This document shows, piece by piece, positions 26,723-35,459 of a DNA stretch of 64,000 nucleotides. Position 1 is the first letter of the stretch, and each line of letters starts with the position of its first letter. The notes beneath the pieces are model-generated. The model was not told the origin of the DNA and did not search any database. It worked only from the letters and a program-made list of their open reading frames with translations. Source of the stretch: Streptomyces sp. S.PB5 (GTDB lineage: Bacteria; Actinomycetota; Actinomycetes; Streptomycetales; Streptomycetaceae); assembly GCF_030403745.1 (NCBI RefSeq), contig NZ_JAQMWP010000031.1, positions 1-64,000 on the forward strand. The letters run 5' to 3'. The position numbers were made by a program, and so were the translations under genes.

Positions 26723-28303
26723 GTGCCCTCCGTGCGCCGTGTCTGCCATGAGTTCCTCCAACGGCAGGAGCTCACCACCGTCTTCGGGAATCCCGGCTCC
26801 AACGAGCTGCCGTTCCTCGCCGACCTGCCGGACGGCTTCCGGTACGTCCTGGGGCTGCACGAGGGTGCCGTGGTGGGCATGGCGGACGGTTACGCGCAGG
26901 CCACGGGACGTCCGGTGCTCGTCAACCTGCATGCCGCGTCCGGCTCCGGCAACGCGATGGGCGCGCTCACCAACGCCGTGGCCTCGCGCACTCCGCTGGT
27001 CGTCGTGGCCGGCCAGCAGGTGCGGCCGGCCATCGGACCGGAGGCCAACCTCTCCAACGTCGACGCCCCGTCGCTGATGAAGCCGCTCGTCGGCTGGGCC
27101 GCCGAACCGGCCTGTGCCCAGGACGTGCCCCGGGCCCTCGCCCAGGCCGTCTTCGAGGCGCAGTTGCAGCGCCGGCCCACCTACCTCTCCGTCCCCTACG
27201 ACGACTGGGCGGTGGACGCGGGCGAGAACGCGTCAGCCGTGCTGGACCGGCAGGTGCACCGCGCCGCGGTGCCCGGCGCGGAGCAGGGACGCCGGCTGGC
27301 CGGTGCGGTGGCCGACGCGCGCAGGCCCGCGCTGGTGCTGGGCGGTGACATCGACTCCGCCGGTCTCTTCGACGACGCGGTGCGGCTGGCGGAGCGGCTC
27401 GGCGCTGCGGTGTGGGCGGCACCGTCGCTGTTCCGGCTGCCCTTCCCCAACCGCCACCCGCAGTTTCGCGGGGTGCTGCCGGCGGGGATCGAACCCGTCT
27501 CCCGGGCTTTCGAGGGTCATGACCTCGTACTGGTGCTCGGGGCACCGGTCTTCCGCTATCACGAGTACCTGCCCGGCCGGTATCTGCCCGAGGGCACCCG
27601 GTTGATCCAGGTCACGGAGGACGCCTCCGCCGCCGCCCGCGCGCCGATGGGCGAGGCTCTGGTCGCCGACCCGGCCGCCGTCATCGACCTGCTGCTCAAG
27701 GAACTCGACGCGGCGACCGAGCCGCCGGGGGACTACCGGCCCACCCCCGCGCCGGCCACCGGGCAGGGGACGCGGCTGCATCCCGAGGAGGTCTTCGCCT
27801 CCCTCCGGGACGAACTGCCCGACGACACGGCGTACGTGGTGGAGTCGACCTCGACGAACTCCTCGTGGTGGCGCCAGATGGACCTGCGGCGGCCCGGCTC
27901 CTACTACTTTCCGGCAGCCGGCGGACTCGGCTTCGGACTGCCCGGCGCCGTCGGGGTCGCCATGGCCCAGCCCGACCGGCCGGTCGTCGGAGTGATCGGG
28001 GACGGCTCGGCCAACTACGGCATCACCGCCCTGTGGACGGCAGCCCAGCAACGCCTGCCCGTGACCGTGGTGCTGCTGCGCAACGGAACCTATGGCGCTC
28101 TGCGCTGGTTCAGCGGCCTGCTGGGTGTCCCGGACGCACCGGGCATGGACATCCCGGGCCTGGACTTCACCCGCATCGCGGAGGGCTACGGCGTGTCCGC
28201 CCAGCACGTCGAGAGCGTGGACGAATTAAGGGCGGTGCTCTCCCGGCGCCCGGACGGACCCCGGCTCGTCCAGGTCGACACCGTGCTCACGACACCGTCC
28301 TGA
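26723..28303 (+). CDS. mdlC: benzoylformate decarboxylase (ThDP-dependent)
   Basis: The 526-residue enzyme splits benzoylformate to benzaldehyde and CO2 in the mandelate pathway. Numbered from the GTG at 26723, the residues known in Pseudomonas MdlC fall in exactly the same places: Ser26, Glu47 and His70, and a second His in Phe-Arg-Tyr-His-Glu-Tyr. The ThDP/Mg motif is Gly-Asp-Gly-Ser-Ala-Asn, followed by Asn-Gly-Thr-Tyr-Gly-Ala-Leu. The match in numbering is the reason for this start; AAAGGA lies upstream, while the GTG 15 bases earlier has no such site. Codon 502 is TTA (28226-28228), so full expression should need the bldA tRNA. Other aromatic 2-oxo acids are possible substrates. Confidence 0.93.
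   Translation: MPSVRRVCHEFLQRQELTTVFGNPGSNELPFLADLPDGFRYVLGLHEGAVVGMADGYAQATGRPVLVNLHAASGSGNAMGALTNAVASRTPLVVVAGQQVRPAIGPEANLSNVDAPSLMKPLVGWAAEPACAQDVPRALAQAVFEAQLQRRPTYLSVPYDDWAVDAGENASAVLDRQVHRAAVPGAEQGRRLAGAVADARRPALVLGGDIDSAGLFDDAVRLAERLGAAVWAAPSLFRLPFPNRHPQFRGVLPAGIEPVSRAFEGHDLVLVLGAPVFRYHEYLPGRYLPEGTRLIQVTEDASAAARAPMGEALVADPAAVIDLLLKELDAATEPPGDYRPTPAPATGQGTRLHPEEVFASLRDELPDDTAYVVESTSTNSSWWRQMDLRRPGSYYFPAAGGLGFGLPGAVGVAMAQPDRPVVGVIGDGSANYGITALWTAAQQRLPVTVVLLRNGTYGALRWFSGLLGVPDAPGMDIPGLDFTRIAEGYGVSAQHVESVDELRAVLSRRPDGPRLVQVDTVLTTPS
28226..28228 (+). other. rare TTA leucine codon in benzoylformate decarboxylase
   Basis: In-frame TTA at codon 502 (Glu-Leu-Arg). It ties this step to bldA tRNA supply in Streptomyces. 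Confidence 0.85.
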
Positions 28304-28370
28304 CCACGATGCCCACCCCACGAACACACCTCACGGAAGTCATCCCCCTCGGATGACGGAAGGAAGACCG

Positions 28371-29825
28371 ATGACACTCCTGGACAACGACGTCTGGAGC
28401 AAGAAGATCCTCAGCGACGGCTGGCAGGACGCCACCCGCGAGCACCAGGTCACCGAGCCGGCGACCGGCGCGCAGCTCGGCACCGCCGGCCTGGCCACGC
28501 CCGAGGACGTGCGCCGCGCCGCCACCCGGGCCGCCGAGGCGCAGCGGACCTGGGCGGCAACTCCCCCGCAGCAGCGGGCGGCTGTACTGCGCCGCGCGGG
28601 CGAGCTGTTCACCGAGCACGCCGCCGAGATCGAGGACTGGCTGATACGTGAGGCGGGCTCGGTACGGGCCAAGGCGGCGTTCGAGGCGCAGCTGGCGATC
28701 GGCGAGTCGTTCGAGTGCGCGGCACTGCCCACGCACCCTCAGGGAGAAGTACTGACGTCCGAGGAGGTGCGCTGGTCGTTCGCCCGGCGCCGCCCTGCCG
28801 GCGTCGTGAGCGTGATCGCGCCGTTCAACTTCCCGCTCGCCCTCGGACTGCGTTCGGTGGCACCCGCTCTGGCGCTCGGCAACGCGGTCCTGCTGAAGCC
28901 CGATCCGCGTACGGCGGTGAGCGGTGGCGTGGTCATCGCCCGGATCTTCGAGGAGGCCGGGCTGCCCTCCGGAGTGCTGCACCTGCTGCCGGGCGACGGC
29001 GCGGTGGGTCAGGCGGTCGTCGAAGCACCCGAGGTACGGGTCATCTCCTTCACCGGCTCCACTCCGGTCGGCCGGGCGATCGGTGAGCAGGCGGGCCGTC
29101 TGCTCAAGCGCGCCCACCTCGAACTCGGCGGGAACAACGCGCTGGTGGTGCTGCCGGGCGCGGATGTGCAGAAGGCGGCCTCCGCCGGTGCGTTCGGCTC
29201 GTATCTGCATCAGGGGCAGATCTGCATGACCACCGGTCGCCACATCGTGCACGAGTCGCTGCTCGACGAGTACAGCGCCGCGCTGGCCGCGAAGGCCCGG
29301 GCGCTGCCCGTCGGGGACCCCGCCCGCGAGGACGTGGCGCTCGGCCCGATCATTGACCGGCGGCAACTGGAGCGGGTGCACGGCATAGTCACCGACAGCG
29401 TCGCGGCGGGCGCCACGCTGGCCGCGGGCGGCGAGATCGACGGCGCCGGCTACCCGGCCACCGTCCTGACCGGCCTCACCACCGACATGCGGGCGTGGCG
29501 CGAGGAGATCTTCGGCCCCGTCGCACCCGTCATCGGGTTCTCCACGCTCGAGGAGGCCGCCCGGATAGTCAACGACTGCGAGTACGGCCTGTCCGTCGGC
29601 ATCCTCGGCGACGTCGGTACGGCGATGAAGCTCGCCGACCAGATCGACTCCGGCAAGGTCCACATCAACGAGCAGACCGTCAACGACGAGCCCAACGCCC
29701 CGTTCGGCGGCGTCAAGGCCTCCGGCACCGGGTCCCGCTTCGGTGGAGCCGCCGCCAACGTCGAGGCCTTCACCGAGACCCAGTGGGTCACCGTCCGCCC
29801 GGACATCGCCGACTACCCGTTCTGA
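28371..29825 (+). CDS. benzaldehyde dehydrogenase (aldehyde dehydrogenase family)
   Basis: The 484-residue ALDH has the cofactor-binding Ala-Pro-Phe-Asn-Phe-Pro, the Phe-Thr-Gly-Ser-Thr motif, a general-base Glu in Glu-Leu-Gly-Gly-Asn-Asn and the catalytic Cys in Gly-Gln-Ile-Cys-Met. Members with these features oxidise benzaldehyde to benzoate with NAD(P). Its place 67 bp after the decarboxylase gene says it consumes the benzaldehyde made there. I chose the ATG at 28371 with GGAAGGA upstream; another ATG 18 bases earlier is less well placed. The transporter follows 56 bp later in the same direction. Confidence 0.9.
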   Translation: MTLLDNDVWSKKILSDGWQDATREHQVTEPATGAQLGTAGLATPEDVRRAATRAAEAQRTWAATPPQQRAAVLRRAGELFTEHAAEIEDWLIREAGSVRAKAAFEAQLAIGESFECAALPTHPQGEVLTSEEVRWSFARRRPAGVVSVIAPFNFPLALGLRSVAPALALGNAVLLKPDPRTAVSGGVVIARIFEEAGLPSGVLHLLPGDGAVGQAVVEAPEVRVISFTGSTPVGRAIGEQAGRLLKRAHLELGGNNALVVLPGADVQKAASAGAFGSYLHQGQICMTTGRHIVHESLLDEYSAALAAKARALPVGDPAREDVALGPIIDRRQLERVHGIVTDSVAAGATLAAGGEIDGAGYPATVLTGLTTDMRAWREEIFGPVAPVIGFSTLEEAARIVNDCEYGLSVGILGDVGTAMKLADQIDSGKVHINEQTVNDEPNAPFGGVKASGTGSRFGGAAANVEAFTETQWVTVRPDIADYPF

Positions 29826-29881
29826 TCCCCGCTCCCCCGTCCCCATCCCGTCCCCGCAGCCGCTACAGAGGGAACGCAGCC

Positions 29882-31165
29882 ATGACACCCACCACCTCAC
29901 CGAACACCACCGGCGCCGTCTCGAGTACAGGCACGTCCAACCGCAACGTCTGGACCGTGGTCCTGTGCTGGATCACCGTCATGCTCGAGGGGTACGACCT
30001 CGTCGTCCTCGGCGCCATCATCCCCACCCTGCTCAAGACCCAGCACCTGGGCATGACGGCCGCGGACGCCACCACGGTCGCCACGCTCTCCCTCGTAGGC
30101 GTCGCCATCGGCGCCCTCCTGGTCGGCCCGCTCGCCGACCGCTTCGGACGACGCCTGCTGCTCATCGCCTCGGTGGTGGAGTTCTCCGTCTTCACCCTCG
30201 TGCTGCCCCTGGCCACCTCCGTCGAGATGTTCGCCGCACTCAGGCTCCTCGCCGGTATCGGTCTCGGCGCCTGCATGCCGGCGTCGCTGACCATGATGGC
30301 CGAGAACATGCCCGCCTCACGCCGGGCGCGCGCCAGCACCCTGACCATGACCGGCTACCACACCGGTGCCGTGATCACGTCCCTGCTGGCCCTGCAGGTC
30401 ACCGACAACTGGCAGGTCCTCTTCTACGTCCTCGGCATCTCCGGACTCGTCGTCGCGGTCATCCAGTGGTTCCGCCTGCCGGAGTCGGAGGCGTTCGTCC
30501 ATGCCAAAAAAGCGCCCGCCTCCCAGCGCGTCGCATTCGGCGAACTCCTCAAGCCGGCCTACCTCCGCGCCGGCATCGGCATCTGGGTCGCATCCTTCAT
30601 GGGCCTGCTCCTGGTCTACGGCCTCAACACCTGGCTGCCCAAGCTCATGAACGACGCCGGCTATCCCATCCCCACGGCGGTCACCCAACTGCTCATCCTC
30701 AACGTCGGCGGAGTCGCCGGCCTGGTCCTGGGCGGCTTCGTGGCCGACCGGCGGGGCATCAAGCCCACCACGCTCGGCTGGTTCGCGATATCGGTGGCCA
30801 TGCTGGCCTGCCTCAGCATCAGGATGGACAGCAACCTGCTCCTCAACACCGTCGTCTTCCTCACCGGCGTGTTCGTCTTCTCCGCCCAGGTGCTGATCTA
30901 CGCGTACGTGACGAACTTCTATCCCGCCTCGGTCCGCGGCACCGCCCTCGGCTCGGCCTCGGGCATCGGCCGTATCGGCTCCATCGTCGGCCCGTCGATC
31001 ACCGGCGCCCTCGTGGCGTCAGGCATCGGCCACCCCTGGGGCTTCTACTTCTTCGCCGCCGTGGCCGTCGCCGGATTCCTGGCCGTGCTCACCCTGCCCG
31101 GCCGGCCCGCCGCGGCACAGACAGAGGCAACCGCGGCCGCGCCGGCCGCCGAACCCGCCGTCTGA
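29882..31165 (+). CDS. MFS aromatic-acid:proton symporter (AAHS family)
   Basis: The 427-residue protein has about 12 membrane spans. The first span carries Glu-Gly-Tyr-Asp-Leu-Val-Val-Leu-Gly, and the loop between spans 2 and 3 has Gly-Pro-Leu-Ala-Asp-Arg-Phe-Gly-Arg-Arg, both typical of the benzoate/4-hydroxybenzoate (BenK/PcaK) carriers. It should import benzoylformate, mandelate or benzoate. GAGGGAA precedes the ATG. It is the last gene of the cluster, followed by a strong hairpin terminator at 31178. Confidence 0.92.
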   Translation: MTPTTSPNTTGAVSSTGTSNRNVWTVVLCWITVMLEGYDLVVLGAIIPTLLKTQHLGMTAADATTVATLSLVGVAIGALLVGPLADRFGRRLLLIASVVEFSVFTLVLPLATSVEMFAALRLLAGIGLGACMPASLTMMAENMPASRRARASTLTMTGYHTGAVITSLLALQVTDNWQVLFYVLGISGLVVAVIQWFRLPESEAFVHAKKAPASQRVAFGELLKPAYLRAGIGIWVASFMGLLLVYGLNTWLPKLMNDAGYPIPTAVTQLLILNVGGVAGLVLGGFVADRRGIKPTTLGWFAISVAMLACLSIRMDSNLLLNTVVFLTGVFVFSAQVLIYAYVTNFYPASVRGTALGSASGIGRIGSIVGPSITGALVASGIGHPWGFYFFAAVAVAGFLAVLTLPGRPAAAQTEATAAAPAAEPAV

Positions 31166-31177
31166 CCCACCACGGAA

Positions 31178-31210
31178 GGGCGGTACGGCACCGAACGGGC
31201 CGTACCGCCC
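31178..31210 (+). terminator. hairpin terminator after the transporter gene
   Basis: A perfect 12-bp stem (GGGCGGTACGGC with its complement) and a 9-nt loop start 13 bp after the stop codon. It closes the decarboxylase-dehydrogenase-transporter operon. Confidence 0.85.
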
Positions 31211-31363
31211 TGTCCTTGATGCGGTGCCGATGCCGTCGGCGCACTCCTTCCTGCACCTGGGCGGACCCGTCCGGCTGCTGGGCTCAGCCGAGGGCCGCCG
31301 GGTGTGATCGTCGGCGGCCCTCGGTTTCAAGGTGCTGTCCCGGCCGAATGGCGGCCAGTGCGG

Positions 31364-31594
31364 TCAGGCGTCGCCGGTGTCGGTCGGTGTCGCCTCACCG
31401 AGCATGGCGAGGGTCAGCACGTTGCCGGAGACGCCCCAGCCTCCGTCTGCGACCTCTTCGACCAGCACCATGGTGCTGGCGCGGGCGCGCTCGCCGTAGA
31501 TCTCGACGTACAGCTCGGTGGTGCGGGTGACGATCTCCTCCTTCTGCTTCGGGGTGAGGGTCTTCTCGGGGACCTTGAAGTTCGCGAATGGCAT
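31364..31594 (-). CDS. 4-oxalocrotonate tautomerase-family enzyme
   Basis: The 76-residue protein begins Met-Pro-Phe-Ala; removal of Met exposes the Pro1 catalytic base of tautomerases. Its beta-alpha-beta plan, Thr-rich Thr-Pro-Lys-Gln-Lys helix and Val-Leu-Val-Glu-Glu strand fit the family. It probably interconverts enol and keto forms of a small acid. AAGGA is present upstream. It is the last gene of a minus-strand group after two SDR genes (29 bp from the nearer one), so it may finish the same pathway. It converges on the aromatic-acid cluster, but no shared control is seen. Confidence 0.85.
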   Translation of the reverse strand: MPFANFKVPEKTLTPKQKEEIVTRTTELYVEIYGERARASTMVLVEEVADGGWGVSGNVLTLAMLGEATPTDTGDA

Positions 31595-31623
31595 GGCTGG
31601 TTGGTCCTTCTCTCATTGCGGTG

Positions 31624-32535
31624 TCACAGGGAGCTGCCTGCGGTGAGCAGGCTGTCCAGTCCGATGCGGCGGAAGAAGTCGGCGCGGACGCGATCGGCGA
31701 CCGCGGAGACGACTTCGCTGCCGTCTCGGCTGGGGTCCAGGTGGGTGCGCAGGGGCCGGGTGCCGTGTGGCATCGCGACCAGGCGCACGACGGCTTCAGC
31801 GACCTCGGACACATCGGCGTCCGGAGGGATGAGCGCGGCCAGACGCTTGCCCAGGTCGTCCGTCACGGGTTGGTGACGCCGGTCGTAGGCTTCGGCACGA
31901 GCACGGTCCGCGGGGGTGCCGGCGTTGGCGAAGTGGTTGGTGCCGGTGGTGAACGCACCGGGCACCACGATCGCGGTGTCGATGCCGAACGGGAGCACCT
32001 CGGCGGCGTAGCTGACGGCCAGCGCGTCCATCGCGGCCTTGGCTGCGAAGTACGGGGCCAGGAACGGGGGGCAGCCACCGCGGGTGCTGGAGCTGCCGAT
32101 CCACACCAGCAGCCCCGAGCCCTGCCCACGCAACGTCGGCAGGGCGGCGCGGTTGACGCGCTGCGTGCCCAGGACGTTCACGTCGTACAGGTCCGCGAGT
32201 TGCTCGGTGGTGAACGCCTCGGCGGCGCCCAGAACCATGTGTCCGGCGTTGTGCACGACCACGTCCAGTCGGCCGCGCTCGGCGAGGATCCGGTCGATTG
32301 CGGCGTCGGCGGAGTCCTGAGAGGTGACGTCCAGCTCGACGGCCTGTACGTCGACCTGGTGGTCGGTGCCGTAGCGCGTCAGGTCGGCCACCGCGGCCGC
32401 GTTGCGGGTCGCCGTCCGGCGGATGCCCGCGTACACGGTGTGACCGGCGAGGGCCAGCGCACGCACCGACAGCGCCCCGATGCCGCTGGAGGCCCCGGTG
32501 ACCAGGATGACCTTTGCGGTGTCGTCGTTCCTCAT
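31624..32535 (-). CDS. short-chain dehydrogenase/reductase
   Basis: The 303-residue SDR has Thr-Gly-Ala-Ser-Ser-Gly-Ile-Gly at 13-20, Asn-Ala-Gly motif and catalytic Tyr-Phe-Ala-Ala-Lys. Its size and sequence fit the 17-beta-hydroxysteroid-dehydrogenase-like SDRs. It sits between another SDR gene (upstream, 58 bp) and the tautomerase gene (downstream). A tandem 15-bp repeat lies right before its start. Confidence 0.9.
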   Translation of the reverse strand: MRNDDTAKVILVTGASSGIGALSVRALALAGHTVYAGIRRTATRNAAAVADLTRYGTDHQVDVQAVELDVTSQDSADAAIDRILAERGRLDVVVHNAGHMVLGAAEAFTTEQLADLYDVNVLGTQRVNRAALPTLRGQGSGLLVWIGSSSTRGGCPPFLAPYFAAKAAMDALAVSYAAEVLPFGIDTAIVVPGAFTTGTNHFANAGTPADRARAEAYDRRHQPVTDDLGKRLAALIPPDADVSEVAEAVVRLVAMPHGTRPLRTHLDPSRDGSEVVSAVADRVRADFFRRIGLDSLLTAGSSL

Positions 32536-32545
32536 GACAGGGCCC

Positions 32546-32575
32546 TACTTTCTTGATCGATACTTTCTTGATCGA
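32546..32575. repeat. tandem 15-bp direct repeat upstream of the SDR gene
   Basis: TACTTTCTTGATCGA occurs twice without a gap, followed by T. It is AT-rich and contains TTGATCGA twice. It lies between the stop of one SDR gene and the start of the next, so it may be a regulator site or a local duplication. Confidence 0.85.
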
Positions 32576-32593
32576 TGGGGTGGCTGCGGCGGT

Positions 32594-33376
32594 TCAGATG
32601 ATTCCGCCGTTGGCGCGGACGACCTGTCCGTTGATCCAGTGGCCGGCCGGGGAGGCCAGGAAGGCGACGACCTCGGCGATGTCGGCCGGGGTACCGAGTC
32701 GCTCCAGCGGGGGCTGGACGGCCAGACGGGCGATGGTCTCCTCGTCCTTGCCGTCCAGGAACAGGTCGGTGGCCGTGGGGCCGGGCGCGACGGCGTTGGC
32801 GGTGACGTCCCGGCCCCGCAACTCCCGGGCCAGGATCAGCGTCAGCGCCTCGACCGCACCCTTGCTGGCGGAGTACGCGCCGTAGTTCGGGAAGGCCAGC
32901 CCCACCACAGACGTGGAGAACGTCACGATCGCACCGCCGCGGCGCACCCGACGGGCCGCCTGCTGGACGACGACGAACGTGCCGCGAATATTGGTGCGGT
33001 GCAGGTCGTCCAGGACGGCCAGGTCCAGCTCGGCGATCGGCGCCATGTGTGCCCGACCGGCCGCGTGCACGACGACATCGACACCGCCGAACTCCGCCTC
33101 GGCCGCGTCGAACAGAGCCTCCACGGCGTACTCGTCGGCGACGTCGGCGCGTACCGCGATCGCCCGGACGCCGGCGGTGACAGCCTCCTTCACGGCTGCT
33201 TCGGCCTCGTCCTGGTTGCCGGCGTAGCCGACCACGACGTCGTACCCGTCGGCGGCCAGCCGGCCGACGGTCTGGCGGCCGATGCCGCGCGAGCCGCCGG
33301 TGACGATCGCGACACGGGGTGAGCCGGAGGGCTGGTCCGGGGCCGCGAGCCCGTCGGGGGAAGTGGGGACAGGCAT
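32594..33376 (-). CDS. short-chain dehydrogenase/reductase
   Basis: The 260-residue classical SDR has Thr-Gly-Gly-Ser-Arg-Gly-Ile-Gly at 26-33, a Ser then Tyr-Ser-Ala-Ser-Lys active site, and a C-terminus of the Ile-Asn-Gly-Gln-Val type. It is divergent from the MmyB-like regulator at 33535, with an inverted repeat between them, so that regulator probably controls it together with the next SDR and tautomerase. Confidence 0.9.
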   Translation of the reverse strand: MPVPTSPDGLAAPDQPSGSPRVAIVTGGSRGIGRQTVGRLAADGYDVVVGYAGNQDEAEAAVKEAVTAGVRAIAVRADVADEYAVEALFDAAEAEFGGVDVVVHAAGRAHMAPIAELDLAVLDDLHRTNIRGTFVVVQQAARRVRRGGAIVTFSTSVVGLAFPNYGAYSASKGAVEALTLILARELRGRDVTANAVAPGPTATDLFLDGKDEETIARLAVQPPLERLGTPADIAEVVAFLASPAGHWINGQVVRANGGII

Positions 33377-33462
33377 GACTGACTCCTGTGGTGAATGCGG
33401 GTCGGGCCGCGGTCTCGCCGTCGCCCTGCTGCGCCCTCCACGATCTGCCGGTCCCCCACCCC

Positions 33463-33505
33463 TAGCCAGGGCTGCGTCTACCCAGGGGATGCCACCCCCT
33501 GGCTA
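33463..33505. promoter_or_regulatory. 9-bp inverted repeat between MmyB-like regulator and SDR gene
   Basis: TAGCCAGGG (33463-33471) and CCCTGGCTA (33497-33505) form a dyad with 25 bp between. It sits 30 bp before the MmyB-like GTG and 87 bp before the divergent SDR start. A further related TACCCAGGGG lies between the arms. It is a good candidate for autoregulation and shared control. Confidence 0.55.
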
Positions 33506-33534
33506 CGGCTCGGCACGCGAGCGACCATGCAGGG

Positions 33535-34440
33535 GTGAACCTTCCAGAACTCGGCGCCTTCCTCAGGACACGCCGCGACCGCATCCGCCCCGCCGAGGTC
33601 GGTCTCCCCCAAGGCCCGCGCCGGCGCGTCCCCGGGCTGCGCCGTGAGGAAGTCGCCCAGCTGGCAGGGCTGTCAGCCGACTACTACACCGAGCTGGAAC
33701 GCGGCAGCGCGAAGAACGGCGTGCAGCCCTCGGCCCAGACCCTGGCCGCCCTCGCCCGGGCCCTGCGCCTGAACGACGACGAGCGCGACCACCTGTTCCA
33801 CCTGGCCGAACGGCCGGTCCCCCCGTCGGCACACGGACCGTCCGCGCATGTGCAGCCCGCGCTTCTCGGACTGTTGGACCGGCTGTCCAACACCCCCGCG
33901 CGTGTCATCACCGATCTGCACGAAACCCTGGTGGAGAACGACCTGGCCCGTAATCTGCTCGGCGAGTCCCCGGCACACCGCGGTCCGACGGCGAGCTTCG
34001 TGTACCGCTGGTTCACCGATCCGCAGGCGCGCGAGAGGTACCCGTCCGAGGATCACCCGCACCACTCCCGGGTGTTCGTGGCCGACCTCCAGGCAGCGGC
34101 CGCCCGCCGCGGCCGGGACGCGGAGGTCACCAAGATGATCGCCGTACTGCGCCGCCGCAGCCAGGAGTTCGCAGCTCTCTGGGACACCCACGACGTCGCG
34201 GTGCGCCGCAAGGACCACAAGAAGATCGTCCACCCCACGCTCGGCATCATCGAACTCGACTGCTACAACCTGCTCAGTGAGGACGGACGCCAACGCCTGC
34301 TGTGGTTCACCGCGCCGCCCGGAAGCCGGGGAGCCGAGCAGCTGGAACTGCTGTCCGTCATAGGGGCCCAGGATCTGAGTGTCACCGAGGGCGCGGCACT
34401 CGAGGGACTGTCCGCGACTGAATCAGCAAGGCAGCGCTGA
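33535..34440 (+). CDS. MmyB-like XRE-family transcriptional regulator
   Basis: The 301-residue protein has the helix-turn-helix near residues 8-70 (Gly-Leu-Arg-Arg-Glu-Glu-Val-Ala-Gln-Leu-Ala-Gly) and the MmyB ligand domain from about 115 on, with Arg-Trp-Phe-Thr-Asp-Pro and Trp-Asp-Thr-His-Asp-Val segments. It is closest in the window to the copy at 22835. The GTG start has a short AGGG site. The divergent SDR genes and tautomerase are the probable targets. Confidence 0.9.
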   Translation: MNLPELGAFLRTRRDRIRPAEVGLPQGPRRRVPGLRREEVAQLAGLSADYYTELERGSAKNGVQPSAQTLAALARALRLNDDERDHLFHLAERPVPPSAHGPSAHVQPALLGLLDRLSNTPARVITDLHETLVENDLARNLLGESPAHRGPTASFVYRWFTDPQARERYPSEDHPHHSRVFVADLQAAAARRGRDAEVTKMIAVLRRRSQEFAALWDTHDVAVRRKDHKKIVHPTLGIIELDCYNLLSEDGRQRLLWFTAPPGSRGAEQLELLSVIGAQDLSVTEGAALEGLSATESARQR

Positions 34441-34601
34441 CGGAGGGTCGGTTGCCCGCCCGGATCGTTCAACTACCAAAGGAATACATCGATCTGTGCG
34501 GCAGATCTTGTCAAAGGTCAAACGGACTCTTACAGTCCAGCAACAAGTGGAGCGTGGGACCGCTCCCAACCCCCCTCGTTCATCCAAGCCATGGAGCAGT
34601 G

Positions 34602-35336
34602 ATGACCCCTCCATCTCCCAGGCCGAGCCGCAGACGCATACTCGGTGCCGCGCTGGCCGTGCCTCCCGCGCTGATGCTGGGTGCGCAGACCGCACGGGCC
34701 GCATCTTGGGGCGCCCCGGTGACCGTCAACTCCTGGAACAAGATCAACGCGAGATGGACCGCCAACAACGAGCTGCAGACGTACCGGCCGGACTGCGTCT
34801 GGTACGAGGGCAACACTCTGGTGATCAAGGCGTACAACGCCGGCGGCGGGGTCTACCACTCGGGCCGTGTGGAGTCGACGGCGCTGTACGGGTACGGCAC
34901 CTACAGCTTCACCGCAAACATGCCCAACGGACGGGGACTGCTGCCGGCGGTATGGGCGGCGTACCTGAACCCGTGGCTGCCCGAGTTCGACGCCGCTGAG
35001 ATCGTGGGACAGAACCCGGGTGTCGTCTACCAGACGTCGCACGACGTCAACAACGCCCAGCAGCAGTTCTCGAGGACGAACTCCTCCGGCTGGACGAACT
35101 CGTACCACACGTACTCGTTCAGCTGGTTCCCGGACCACATCGACTTCGCCGTGGACGGCAACATCACGGGCACCACCTGGTACAGGACCCCGTCCGGGAC
35201 GGGCCTGCGCTTCATCGCCAACATCGCGGTCGGCGGTGACTGGCCCGGCAACCCGGACTCCTCGACCTGGGCCACCTCTGACGGCGCCCGGTACCTCAAG
35301 ATCTCCTCCATCACCCACACGCCGTACTACCCGTGA
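34602..35336 (+). CDS. Tat-exported GH16-family glycosidase
   Basis: The 244-residue protein starts with a twin-arginine signal (Arg-Arg-Arg then a hydrophobic stretch to Ala-Arg-Ala at about residue 30). The catalytic GH16 signature is Glu-Phe-Asp-Ala-Ala-Glu, where the two Glu are nucleophile and acid/base. Family members cut beta-1,3/1,4-glucans, agarose or carrageenans; the short size and sequence suggest a beta-glucanase, but I cannot set the exact linkage. The ATG at 34602 is the first after a GGAG site; an in-frame upstream stretch is not signal-like. A hairpin follows the gene. Confidence 0.85.
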   Translation: MTPPSPRPSRRRILGAALAVPPALMLGAQTARAASWGAPVTVNSWNKINARWTANNELQTYRPDCVWYEGNTLVIKAYNAGGGVYHSGRVESTALYGYGTYSFTANMPNGRGLLPAVWAAYLNPWLPEFDAAEIVGQNPGVVYQTSHDVNNAQQQFSRTNSSGWTNSYHTYSFSWFPDHIDFAVDGNITGTTWYRTPSGTGLRFIANIAVGGDWPGNPDSSTWATSDGARYLKISSITHTPYYP

Positions 35337-35350
35337 GGTGAACCCGCCGA

Positions 35351-35382
35351 GCCCCCTGACCGGCAGGCGGATTCCAGGGGGC
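35351..35382 (+). terminator. hairpin after GH16 gene
   Basis: GCCCCCTG and CAGGGGGC pair over a 16-nt loop, 15 bp after the GH16 stop. It is likely the terminator of that gene. Confidence 0.65.
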
Positions 35383-35459
35383 ATCCACACCAGATGTGCC
35401 GATGCGTCGGGGAAATTCCGGAGATCGGCCCTCCATCCGCTCACGCACCGCTCACGCAA

